DNA of 38,494 nucleotides from Desulfobacula sp. GTDB lineage: Bacteria > Desulfobacterota > Desulfobacteria > Desulfobacterales > Desulfobacteraceae. A model generated the notes under the pieces. The model worked only from the letters and a program-made list of their open reading frames with translations, was not told the DNA's origin and did not search any database. Positions within the stretch are counted from its first letter, which is position 1, and the number at the start of each line of letters is the position of its first letter. The position numbers and the translations under genes were made by a program. The DNA is taken from the NCBI GenBank assembly GCA_013792075.1, contig VMSR01000002.1, forward strand, positions 1 to 38,494. The letters are read 5' to 3'. Of the stretch, positions 25,416-33,332 are shown piece after piece.

Positions 25416-26918
25416 ATGATTTTAAAACAATTTCCCGATAAAGAAACATTTATTGAACTTGCAAAAACAGCCAATGTGATTCCGGTCTGTACAAGGGTGC
25501 TGGCGGATATGGATACCCCTGTCACACTTTTGCAAAAATGCTATGACAAAAACAAAGAAAGCTTTTTGCTGGAAAGTGTGGAAGGTGGGGAAAGATGGGC
25601 CAGATATAGTTTTTTAGGGGTATCTGCCTTTGGAAACGTCAAAATATTCAAGGACCATGTGGCGATCACCACCCAAAACAACCAGAAAAAAATCTTCCAT
25701 AACAATGACCCCCTGGGGGTGATGCGGACACTTATCGATGGGTATAGGCCTGCCGATATTCCGGACCTTCCCAGGTTCTGGAGCGGGCTTACCGGATATT
25801 TTACCTATGAGATGGTCTCTTTTTTCGAAGATATCCCGGTCAGCCTGCCCGAGGATACGCCCTATGGACATTTTATCATACCCGATCAGATGATCATCTT
25901 TGACAACATGAAACAGACCCTGACCTGCATAAAAATCTGTTACCTGGCAGATCCATCGGCCCGATCGGGTGATCCGGGGGAAGCCTATGACGCCGCACAA
26001 GCAGACCTTGCAACCCTTGTGGACAAAATCAATCAACCCTTTAAAAAACCCGTTTACGCAAAACAGGAGAATGTCAGTTTTACCCCCCAAACATCGGAAG
26101 CCGAATACCTTTTGGGCGTTGAAACCATAAAAGCGCATATTGTGGAAGGCAATATTTTCCAGGCAGTCTATTCCCAGCCCTTTTCCTGTGACATCCGAAT
26201 AGACCCGATTCTCATCTACAGGGCACAGCGGTATATCAACCCCTCCCCCTATATGTTCTTCATGAATTTTCCCGACCGGGTGATCGCCGGCTCATCCCCT
26301 GAAACCATGGTTCGGCTGGAAAACAAAATTGCCACCCTGCGGCCCATTGCCGGCACAAGGCCAAGGGGAGCAAACGAACAGCAGGACCGCGCCCTGGCCG
26401 ACGAACTCTTGAATGATGAAAAAGAAAGGGCTGAACATGTCATGCTCATTGATCTGGGCCGCAACGATCTTGGAAGGGTTGCCGAAGCCGGAACCGTCCA
26501 GGTCACCGACACCATGGTCATTGAACGCTATTCCCATGTCATGCATCTGGTCTCCAACATCACCTGCGATCTGAAACAGGACTGCGACGCCTTTGACCTG
26601 TTCAAGGCCACCTTTCCGGCAGGCACCCTGTCCGGGGCACCCAAAATACGGGCCATGGAAATCATTTCAGAACTTGAAAACCGCCCCAGGGGAGTTTATG
26701 GTGGGGCGGCCGGGTATATTTCCTTTACCGGAAATATGGATTTTGCCATCACCATCCGCACGGCTGTTATGGAAAATGGAACCCTCACCGTCCAGGCCGG
26801 TGCCGGGATTGTCCATGACTCAGATCCAAAAACAGAGCTTGACGAGTGCAAAAACAAGGCAAAGAGCGTTGAAACCGCTTTAAAACTTGCCCTTTCAAAT
26901 ATTAACGGAGGCAGATAA
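25416..26918 (+). CDS. trpE: anthranilate synthase component I
   Basis: Large subunit that makes anthranilate from chorismate, with ammonia from TrpG. The 500-residue protein has the N-terminal LLES tryptophan-feedback motif (SFLLESVEGGERWARYSF, about residues 48-65), PYMFFMNFP, SSPETMVRL, PIAGTRPRG, DLGRNDLGRV, and the C-terminal TFPAGTLSGAPKIRAMEII and GGAAGYISF chorismate-binding motifs. AGGA lies 8 bases before the ATG. It is the first structural gene after the attenuator. The trpG ATG follows directly on its stop codon. The product is therefore likely controlled both by leader attenuation and by Trp feedback. Confidence 0.97.
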   Translation: MILKQFPDKETFIELAKTANVIPVCTRVLADMDTPVTLLQKCYDKNKESFLLESVEGGERWARYSFLGVSAFGNVKIFKDHVAITTQNNQKKIFHNNDPLGVMRTLIDGYRPADIPDLPRFWSGLTGYFTYEMVSFFEDIPVSLPEDTPYGHFIIPDQMIIFDNMKQTLTCIKICYLADPSARSGDPGEAYDAAQADLATLVDKINQPFKKPVYAKQENVSFTPQTSEAEYLLGVETIKAHIVEGNIFQAVYSQPFSCDIRIDPILIYRAQRYINPSPYMFFMNFPDRVIAGSSPETMVRLENKIATLRPIAGTRPRGANEQQDRALADELLNDEKERAEHVMLIDLGRNDLGRVAEAGTVQVTDTMVIERYSHVMHLVSNITCDLKQDCDAFDLFKATFPAGTLSGAPKIRAMEIISELENRPRGVYGGAAGYISFTGNMDFAITIRTAVMENGTLTVQAGAGIVHDSDPKTELDECKNKAKSVETALKLALSNINGGR

Positions 26919-27488
26919 ATGCAGGTCGCCATTATTGATAACTATGATTCTTTTACATTCAATCTGGTCCACTATGTTCTCCACACAGGCGCCGAAGTTC
27001 AGGTTTTCAGAAATGACAAAATCAGTGTGGAAGCGCTTTTGGCATTAAATCCAGGGGCCATCGTGATCTCGCCGGGACCCGGAAGACCCGAAGATGCAGG
27101 GATTTCCCTGGATGTGGTCAAACAATTGTCCGGTATTATTCCCATTTTAGGGGTATGCCTGGGCCACCAGACCATTGCCCAGAGTTTCGGGGGAACCATT
27201 GTCCATGCCAAACGGATCATGCATGGGAAAACCTCCACTGTGACTGCCGACGGTGAGCACATTTTTTCAGGACTGAAAAAACCCTTTTCCGTGATGCGCT
27301 ACCATTCCCTGGCAGTCCGGGAAGAGGATCTGCCCGATTGCCTTGTGGTTACGGCCAGGACAGAAGACGGCGAGATCATGGGTATCCGCCACAGGTCCCA
27401 CCCCACCCAGGGCGTGCAGTTCCACCCGGAATCCTTTATGACCACCGTGGGAAAGCGGCTGATCCGGAACTTTATCAAAGGAGTATGA
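26919..27488 (+). CDS. trpG: anthranilate synthase component II (glutamine amidotransferase)
   Basis: Class I glutamine amidotransferase subunit that supplies ammonia to TrpE; 189 residues. N-terminus IIDNYDSFTFNLVHY, the oxyanion strand ISPGPGRPEDAG, the catalytic cysteine in LGVCLGHQTIAQ near residue 79, and the His/Glu of the triad in VQFHPESF near 170. The ribosome binding site GGAGG is inside the end of trpE, and the ATG abuts the trpE stop. A PabA role as well is possible, as in bacteria with a shared amidotransferase. Confidence 0.96.
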   Translation: MQVAIIDNYDSFTFNLVHYVLHTGAEVQVFRNDKISVEALLALNPGAIVISPGPGRPEDAGISLDVVKQLSGIIPILGVCLGHQTIAQSFGGTIVHAKRIMHGKTSTVTADGEHIFSGLKKPFSVMRYHSLAVREEDLPDCLVVTARTEDGEIMGIRHRSHPTQGVQFHPESFMTTVGKRLIRNFIKGV

Positions 27489-27489
27489 C

Positions 27490-28508
27490 ATGACATTTAC
27501 CGCCAACCTCAACACCATTATTTCAGGCCAGGACCTTGACCAGGAGCGCATGTCCTCCATGCTCTTCGATATCTTTTCAGGTACGATCACAGAAAGCCAG
27601 ATCGGGGCTTTCATGGTAGCCCTTGCCACCAAGGGGGAAACCTTTGAAGAGCTGGCAGGGGCAGCCCGTGCCATGCGACGAAAGGCCGTCCGCATCCAGG
27701 CCCTGTCCAAAAAGGTGATTGATACCTGCGGCACAGGCGGAGATGCCTCGGGTTCTTTCAATATTTCCACCACCACAGCCTTTGTGATTGCAGGAGCAGG
27801 TGTCACCGTGGCCAAGCACGGCAACAGGAGCATTTCCAGCAAATGCGGCAGCGCCGATGTTTTAGAGGCCCTGGGCGTCAACCTGAACACAGATCCTGAA
27901 ATTGTGGAAGAGGCCATCAACGACATCGGCATTGGCTTCATGTTTGCCCCCATGTACCACGGGTCCATGAAATATGCCGGCAAGGCAAGGAAGGAGTGCG
28001 GTATCCGCAGCATTTTCAATATGCTGGGACCTTTGACCAATCCGGCGGCTGCCTCCTGCCAGATCCTGGGCGTTTATGCCCCGGCTCTCACGGAAATGTT
28101 TGCCAGTGCCCTCAAGCTTCTTGGGTGGAACGCGCCTTTGTGGTCCATGGCCACGACGGAATGGACGAAATCACCACCACCACGCTGACACGGGTATCTG
28201 AACTTAAGGACAATACCATTAAATCCTATGACCTGGATCCGCTGAACTATTTTAACGATTATGCGGATCCCAAGGACCTCAAAGGCGGCGATGTTAACGA
28301 AAATGCCGCCATTACCCGGGCAATTCTAAAGGGAGAAAAAGGCCCCAAACGCGATATTGTCCTGATCAATTCAGGGGCCGGCCTTGTGGCAGCCAATGTT
28401 GCCCAGACCATTGAACAGGGGATCGCCCTTTCAAAGGAAGCCATTGATTCCGGCAAGGCCTTAGAAAAACTTAGGCTTTTGGTCCAATACACACAGGAGA
28501 ACGGCTAG
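27490..28508 (+). pseudogene. trpD: anthranilate phosphoribosyltransferase, interrupted by a one-base frameshift
   Basis: Transfers phosphoribosyl from PRPP to anthranilate. The first frame (to 28188) holds the helical N-terminus and the PRPP motif DTCGTGGDASGSFNIS (near residue 78), KHGNRSISSKCGSADVLEALG and RSIFNMLGPLTNPA. The reading then shifts after ALKLLG. The remaining part (VERAFVVHGHDGMDEITTTT and the rest) lies in the next frame to 28508. One extra G in the GGG at 28123-28125 gives LLGVERAFVV and a 339-residue protein, the family length. As given, the gene would yield an inactive product with a false tail. Because its neighbours are intact, a sequencing or assembly error is a leading explanation. 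Confidence 0.92.
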
Positions 28509-28509
28509 G

Positions 28510-29316
28510 ATGAAAGTGGAAGGATTTTTAAGAAAAATGAAGGCTGTCAAGCAGGAAGAAATAGACCGCCATAGATCGGTCATACCCCTGAAAGTATTGC
28601 GCCGTGATGCCGAACAGACAATGGTTCCGCCAAGTTTTCTGTCTGCCATGGCAAAAGGTTCCAGGGACCATGTGGGAATCATTGCGGAAATTAAAAAAGC
28701 CTCCCCGTCCAAGGGAGATATACGGCCGGATCTGGATGTGGCGACCTATGTTGAACGCTATACCCAATCCGGGGCCAGGGCCATTTCCGTCCTCACCGAA
28801 CCCTGCTATTTCAAAGGCAGCCTCGACGATCTTGCACTTGCCTGCAAGACCACAGACCTGCCGGTACTCAGAAAGGATTTTATCATCCATGAGTATCAGA
28901 TCTTTGAAGGCAAAAAGGCCGGGGCAGCCGCCATTCTGCTGATCACAACCCTGCTCTCAAAAAAGCAGCAGAAAGACTATACCAGCCTTATCCGGGACCT
29001 TGGCATGGAACCCCTGGTGGAAATAAATTCCGAGTGGGAATTTGAACAGGCCTATACCGCAGGCGCCAAGGTAGTGGGCATCAACAATCGGAACCTGCAA
29101 ACCCTTGAAACCGATCCCACCATTGCCCAGCGGGTGGTAAAAATTTTCCCCAGGGATATCATTCCTGTGGAGGCCTCGGGAATTTCAAACAGGCAAGACA
29201 TTGAAAAAGGACTGGACCACACTATTTTTAATTTCCTGGTGGGAGAAAGCATTGTCAGGGCCGAAGATACCAAAGCCTTTATCCGGTCACTTTGCCAGGA
29301 GACAAAACGCGATTGA
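28510..29316 (+). CDS. trpC: indole-3-glycerol phosphate synthase
   Basis: TIM-barrel enzyme that closes the indole ring to give indole-3-glycerol phosphate, 268 residues. Typical segments include IIAEIKKASPSKG (substrate-binding Lys), ISVLTEPCYFKGS, VLRKDFIIHEYQI, GINNRNLQTLETD, and VEASGISNRQDI. It is separate from TrpF, unlike the fused enzyme of E. coli. AGGAG lies 10 bases before the ATG. It begins one base after the trpD stop. The stop codon overlaps the likely TTG start of trpF. Confidence 0.96.
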   Translation: MKVEGFLRKMKAVKQEEIDRHRSVIPLKVLRRDAEQTMVPPSFLSAMAKGSRDHVGIIAEIKKASPSKGDIRPDLDVATYVERYTQSGARAISVLTEPCYFKGSLDDLALACKTTDLPVLRKDFIIHEYQIFEGKKAGAAAILLITTLLSKKQQKDYTSLIRDLGMEPLVEINSEWEFEQAYTAGAKVVGINNRNLQTLETDPTIAQRVVKIFPRDIIPVEASGISNRQDIEKGLDHTIFNFLVGESIVRAEDTKAFIRSLCQETKRD

Positions 29317-29969
29317 AACAACTCACCTTTCACCTTCCCGACCACAGGCCGCTGATCAAAATCTGCGGTCTGACCCGGCCGGAAAATGCCCTGGCCTGTG
29401 CCAAGGCCGGTGCCGATGCCATTGGCCTTGTCTTTTTTGAAAAAAGCCCCAGAAACGTATCAATGGAAACGGCAAGGTCCGTCACCCGGGTCCTTCCCGC
29501 CCATATCCTGACCTGCGGCGTCTTTGTGGATGAATCCTTTGAATTTATCATGGAACGGGTTGAACACTGTGGTTTTTCGGCGGTTCAACTCCATGGACGG
29601 GAGTCCGCAACACTGGTGGAAAAACTGGCAAACCAAAATCTTTTGGTCATCAAGGCCCTGTTTGCGACCCATAAACCGGATCTGTCCGATGCTCACCTCT
29701 ATGAAGCTGCCTCTTTCTGCCTTGTGGAATATGGCAAAGGCATTCTTCCCGGGGGCAATGCCGAAAGCTGGGATTATGGTTTATCCGCAGGGCTGAGCAC
29801 CCGCCTGCCCCTGATGCTGGCCGGCGGGCTTACGCCTGGAAACGTCCAGAAAGCCATCCAGATTGCAAACCCCATGGCAGTGGATGTCTCGTCTGGAGTG
29901 GAAAAAGCCTACGGACTCAAAGATATGAAAAAAGTAACCGCGTTTATTCACAAAATCCGATCTATCTGA
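29313..29969 (+). CDS. trpF: phosphoribosylanthranilate isomerase
   Basis: TIM-barrel isomerase (Amadori rearrangement) of 218 residues. It has KICGLTRPENALACAKAGADAIG with the catalytic Cys, GVFVDESFE with the catalytic Asp, VQLHG, LMLAGGLTPGNV and VDVSSGVEKAYGLKD. The best start is a TTG at 29313 that overlaps the trpC stop (TTGA), with AGGAG 11 bases upstream. Another TTG at 29292 would also fit. It is the last gene in this run: trpB and trpA do not follow, and the next gene is convergent. Confidence 0.93.
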   Translation: MKQLTFHLPDHRPLIKICGLTRPENALACAKAGADAIGLVFFEKSPRNVSMETARSVTRVLPAHILTCGVFVDESFEFIMERVEHCGFSAVQLHGRESATLVEKLANQNLLVIKALFATHKPDLSDAHLYEAASFCLVEYGKGILPGGNAESWDYGLSAGLSTRLPLMLAGGLTPGNVQKAIQIANPMAVDVSSGVEKAYGLKDMKKVTAFIHKIRSI

Positions 29970-30687
29970 CCAGAATATTGGTCCCCGGATAAATCGTGGC
30001 ATCGGGCGACATGTTGTTCAGCTTTCTGATAGTCGCCACACTGGTCTTATACTTTTGGGAAATACTCCAGAGAGTTTCCCCTTTTTGAACCGTATGAAAC
30101 ATGGACGATTTTTTCTCAGGTTTTTCGATAGCTTTTTTGACAGGTGCTTTGGGCAAAGTCCTTTGGGGCGCGGTTTCAGAAGAGACAATCTTGGCCGGTA
30201 AGGGAGCTGTCACCATTTTTTGATCAAGGAGGCTGAGTTCTTTTTCCAAATTTCCCATTCTTTCGGTAAGGGAATCAAATTTGACGGAAACTGAGGTTTC
30301 AATTCTCTGGACTTTTTGCCCAAGCGTCGTCAGTTCTGCCTGGGCTTCAGGCGTGTCCCCGGAGGAAATAGGCCCTTGGGCCTGAAGCTTTTCCAAAACA
30401 GATTCAATGGCTTGGATCCGTTTCTCCATATCAATGGATTCCCCGCCAGTCCCGCTGGGTGAAGAGGTTGAAGGCAGGGCATGGGGTTTGGGTCCGGAAG
30501 ACTTGAAAAAAACAAGAAAAACAATGATGGTGACAACCAAAGCCCCTGCTATAATCATTGTAAATTCATTTTTTTTCAATAGGGAAGATCCCATGTCCAT
30601 GTCCTCAGAACCTCTGGGGTCCCTCTTCTGATTGGTATTGGTCTGTGTGGTGGATATCTTTGACTCTGGTTGGTCTTTTGGTTTCAT
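29962..30687 (-). CDS. membrane-anchored LysM domain protein
   Basis: 241-residue protein with a charged N-terminal tail, one membrane helix (about 43-62, MIIAGALVVTIIVFLVFF), a Pro/Ser linker, a coiled-coil-like stretch (about 88-150), and a C-terminal LysM module (about 197-240, HTVQKGETLWSISQKYKTSV and the following LNNM). LysM binds peptidoglycan N-acetylglucosamine chains, so the C-terminus is probably periplasmic. Its 3' end overlaps trpF by 8 bases. It may anchor the cell envelope or guide a murein enzyme; no catalytic domain is seen. Confidence 0.85.
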   Translation of the reverse strand: MKPKDQPESKISTTQTNTNQKRDPRGSEDMDMGSSLLKKNEFTMIIAGALVVTIIVFLVFFKSSGPKPHALPSTSSPSGTGGESIDMEKRIQAIESVLEKLQAQGPISSGDTPEAQAELTTLGQKVQRIETSVSVKFDSLTERMGNLEKELSLLDQKMVTAPLPAKIVSSETAPQRTLPKAPVKKAIEKPEKKSSMFHTVQKGETLWSISQKYKTSVATIRKLNNMSPDATIYPGTNILVR

Positions 30688-30861
30688 CCTGCAGCTCCTG
30701 TCTAAAGTATTAATCCTTGATCTCCCTTCATATCACCTGGGCACAATTTTTCAAATGGGTAACACAAAATAATATATAAATGCGGTATTGAACACGGGCC
30801 GATGAGTGTGTTAGAGTTCTTGAAGACAAAAACAGGTGATACTCAACGTCAGGATAATGCT

Positions 30862-31725
30862 ATGAAGCAGTATAAAAGCTTGAAATTTCTTCCCCTTGTT
30901 TTCTGGGGTCTTGTTCTTCTTTTTTTACAGGCAGGACTATGCACTGCCCAGGAAATTTATACAAACAAACTGGGTATGCGGTTTGTCCTGATACCGGCCG
31001 GCAGTTTTACCATGGGCAGCCCTGAATCTGAAGAAGGGCGGCAATGGAATGAAACCCAACACCGGGTGGTCATCTCAAATGATTTTTATATGGGGGAAGC
31101 AGAGGTCACCCAGGGAGAGTGGAACCGACTGGTGTCCCCAAATCCCTCCTCATTTAAATTGGGGGACACCTATCCTGTGGATTCTGTTTCATGGGACCAG
31201 GCCATTCAGTTTATCTCTTTTTTAAACAAATGGGAGGGAACCAACCGATACCGGCTTCCCACGGAAGCAGAATGGGAATATGCCTGCAGGGCCGGCAGCA
31301 CCCAAGCCTTTGCCCAGGGTCCCATCACCACTTTCTCCTGCAATGACCCTGAACCTGCCCTGGTGGACATGGCCTGGTATTGTTATACTTCAGGTCTTCA
31401 AGGCCCGGCACGGGATTTCAAACCCCATCCGGTCAAAACCAGAAAACCCAACAAATGGGGGCTTTACGACATGCACGGCAATGTTCAGGAATGGGTTTTG
31501 GATACCTGTGAATGGCGAAATATCTGGAAGGCAAAGGTCGGGGTAATCACAGACACCTATCAGGACAATATTGTTGATCCCCTTGAAAAAAAAGGAAACC
31601 ACCGGATCATCCGGGGCGGGGGATGGTACCAGACAGGAAAATACCAGAGAAGTGCATACCGAAGTTATTATAAGCCCTTTGCAAAAAGAAACAGCCTGGG
31701 CTTCCGCATTGTCCGGATGAAATAG
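30862..31725 (+). CDS. secreted formylglycine-generating-enzyme-like (SUMF1 fold) protein
   Basis: 287 residues. The ATG at 30862 has AGGA 7 bases upstream; a longer reading from 30802 adds 20 residues. A signal sequence (KSLKFLPLVFWGLVLLFLQAGLCTAQE) is followed by an FGE-sulfatase domain: MRFVLIPAGSFTMGSPESEEGR, EVTQGEWNRL, YRLPTEAEWEYACRAGS, YDMHGNVQEWV, IIRGGGWYQTGKYQRSAYR and LGFRIV. The two copper-binding cysteines of true FGE, expected in the RGGSW-x-C region, are absent, so it is likely a non-catalytic binding or structural member. It ends 13 bases before the convergent DoxX-type gene. Confidence 0.87.
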   Translation: MKQYKSLKFLPLVFWGLVLLFLQAGLCTAQEIYTNKLGMRFVLIPAGSFTMGSPESEEGRQWNETQHRVVISNDFYMGEAEVTQGEWNRLVSPNPSSFKLGDTYPVDSVSWDQAIQFISFLNKWEGTNRYRLPTEAEWEYACRAGSTQAFAQGPITTFSCNDPEPALVDMAWYCYTSGLQGPARDFKPHPVKTRKPNKWGLYDMHGNVQEWVLDTCEWRNIWKAKVGVITDTYQDNIVDPLEKKGNHRIIRGGGWYQTGKYQRSAYRSYYKPFAKRNSLGFRIVRMK

Positions 31726-31738
31726 CACCTGTTTTTAT

Positions 31739-32197
31739 CTAAATATTTTTTAAAGTATTGCCCGGCCGCTTAAACTGGGTCCAAAGGTAACCTCCGGCCA
31801 AAAGCAGGAGAAGATCCCGGACCAGAAGCGACCAGGCAGATGCAGTGCCCGGGGTCTCCGAGATAGAAAAACAGCCGCAGTCAAAGGCATGTCCCCGGAA
31901 AAGGTTAAACCCGATCAAGAAAATAAATGCCGCCAGAAGGCCATTAATGATCAATAGGGATGATCTTGGCAGAATTCCTGTGATCAGGCAGGTGCCGGCC
32001 AGAAATTCAACATAGGGAAGTACGATGGCGATAACATTGATGCCGATTCCCGGAAACACCCCATATCCATAAATAATTCTGGCAAACTCCCCTGGATTTA
32101 CTATTTTATGCAAGCTTGCCCAGATGAAGGTCAGTCCGAGCGTAATCCGGATAAGCCAGTGAATCCATGTACGCCATCCCTGTTTGTTATTCTTCAT
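31739..32197 (-). CDS. DoxX/MauE-type membrane protein
   Basis: 152-residue protein with four membrane helices (about 12-30, 52-70, 74-94 and 120-138). The first helix region WLIRITLGLTFIWASLHKIVNP and the FDCGCFS motif (about 105-111) are typical of the MauE/DoxX redox-associated group. The upstream gene is a membrane rhodanese whose end overlaps this start by 11 bases, a pairing often seen for this family. A role in thiol/disulfide or sulfur redox chemistry in the membrane is likely, but the reaction is not known. Confidence 0.82.
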   Translation of the reverse strand: MKNNKQGWRTWIHWLIRITLGLTFIWASLHKIVNPGEFARIIYGYGVFPGIGINVIAIVLPYVEFLAGTCLITGILPRSSLLIINGLLAAFIFLIGFNLFRGHAFDCGCFSISETPGTASAWSLLVRDLLLLLAGGYLWTQFKRPGNTLKNI

Positions 32198-32690
32198 TTT
32201 TTTCTATTTCAAATCCCATTTCCTGCCATTCCCTGAACCCGCCGGCATAGACCCTCACCTGGGTGAATTTAAACGCCAGCAGCTGTCCGGCAAAGGTGTG
32301 ACTATCCGAGCAGTCAATCCCGGAGCAATAGACCAGTATGGCTGACTCTTTTTTTACAAGATCCAAAAGCCTCGGAAAAACCGCGTCAAACTCAGCCAGG
32401 GGGAAGGAAAAGGCTCCGGGAAGATGGCCTGCATCATAGGCGTCCTTTGATCGGACATCCAGAACAACAACCTCCCTGTTGCTGATCATCTGCCGGACCC
32501 GCAAAGGATTGTTGATCTCAATCTCGCTATCCACGGTATCCTGTTTGGATTTTGCCGTGACCACACCCTTTTCCCCGTCCCACTGGCCTATCAATGCAAT
32601 GCCTGAAGAAGAAAAATGGTTCACTCCCAATGAAAGGACAATGGCAATGACCATCAGAATAAGAACCCCGTAATAATCTTTTTTTATCAT
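32187..32690 (-). CDS. membrane-anchored rhodanese-like protein
   Basis: About 167 residues. One N-terminal membrane helix (YYGVLILMVIAIVLSLGV) precedes a rhodanese domain: VVVLDVRSKDAYDAGHLPGAFSFPL, then the active-site loop VYCSGIDCSDS with the nucleophilic Cys, and RVYAGGFREWQEMGFEI. The domain would face the periplasm and carry persulfide sulfur. The ATG at 32690 is used. A long open frame extends to 32894, but that part overlaps the previous gene and does not look like protein of this family. ATG 32705 is an alternative. It is coupled to the DoxX/MauE-type gene. Confidence 0.85.
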   Translation of the reverse strand: MIKKDYYGVLILMVIAIVLSLGVNHFSSSGIALIGQWDGEKGVVTAKSKQDTVDSEIEINNPLRVRQMISNREVVVLDVRSKDAYDAGHLPGAFSFPLAEFDAVFPRLLDLVKKESAILVYCSGIDCSDSHTFAGQLLAFKFTQVRVYAGGFREWQEMGFEIEKNEE

Positions 32691-32694
32691 TGCT

Positions 32695-33033
32695 TCAGCC
32701 GGCATGGCCCCTGAACTGTGATTTGGTTGATTGCACCAGGGCAACTCTTTTTTGCAACACCATGAGCATGAGCCATTGTTCCAGAAGATGCGCCGTTTTT
32801 CCTCCCGGCAGAGGGCTTTCCACTGATTCAAGGGCGTTTGCAGGCGGATTTCCCTGTCTTTGTAGGGCAGCTTCCATCCGGTGCAGTCCGGCATTTATTT
32901 CAGGAACCTTTTCCCGGCTATCCTTTTCCCGGCTCTCCTCTGCAAGGGCCTGGTACATTTCAAAGGCATCCTGAAGATACCCCTGGGCTTCATAAATTCT
33001 GGCAAGTTCCAGGGTGTTAAATTCCTGACTCAT
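32695..33033 (-). CDS. small TPR-like protein
   Basis: 112 residues, unrecognised as a named family. The N-terminus has one helix-turn-helix unit like a tetratricopeptide repeat (LARIYEAQGYLQDAFEMYQAL, about residues 9-29), followed by a charged helix and a less ordered tail. Its ATG overlaps the ftsB-like stop (ATGA), which supports it as a real, coupled gene. A protein-protein contact role is inferred. Confidence 0.68.
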   Translation of the reverse strand: MSQEFNTLELARIYEAQGYLQDAFEMYQALAEESREKDSREKVPEINAGLHRMEAALQRQGNPPANALESVESPLPGGKTAHLLEQWLMLMVLQKRVALVQSTKSQFRGHAG

Positions 33034-33332
33034 GGTTTGGTGTCCTTTCTCTCAGAGGCATTCTTAAAAATAAGCTCATCTGGCTCTGCCATTTCATGTT
33101 CATGTTTGGCCAGGTGTTTAATATAGTTCATATCATGTTTCAAACTATTGATTTCTTTTTCAATTTTCCGGTTTTCCTTTTCCGTCTGGGCTGCCTGTAC
33201 GGCAATTTCTGCTTCTTGTTTTTTCAGGTTGCCATACTCCATGATCCCGTTTTTTGAAAAAAAAATCAGGAGCAGCAACACCAGGGTCAACAGGATACCC
33301 ACGTAAAATCCTGCTTTTTCAAATATGGTCAT
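33030..33332 (-). CDS. FtsB/DivIC-like septum formation initiator protein
   Basis: 100 residues. One N-terminal membrane helix (about 8-26) is followed by KNGIMEYGNLKKQEAEI and a coiled coil (about 33-75), then HMAEPDELIF-like ending (EHEMAEPDELIFKN). This layout matches septum formation initiators that link FtsL and FtsQ in the divisome. The usual 'ARxELGMxxPxE' motif is diverged to AKHEHEMAEPDE. It overlaps murJ by 4 bases (ATGA). Naming it FtsB itself would need comparison with another copy in the genome. Confidence 0.72.
   Translation of the reverse strand: MTIFEKAGFYVGILLTLVLLLLIFFSKNGIMEYGNLKKQEAEIAVQAAQTEKENRKIEKEINSLKHDMNYIKHLAKHEHEMAEPDELIFKNASERKDTKP

Noticed and set aside
27267-28040. 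257-codon minus-strand frame opposite trpG/trpD
   Set aside because: Antisense to well-recognised trp genes, no domain; a shadow of codon bias.
32691-32894. N-terminal extension of the rhodanese gene to 32894
   Set aside because: The added 68 residues overlap the TPR-like gene in another frame, are unlike rhodanese sequence, and would precede the membrane helix. A Cys-rich piece in it was tempting but is explained by the other frame.
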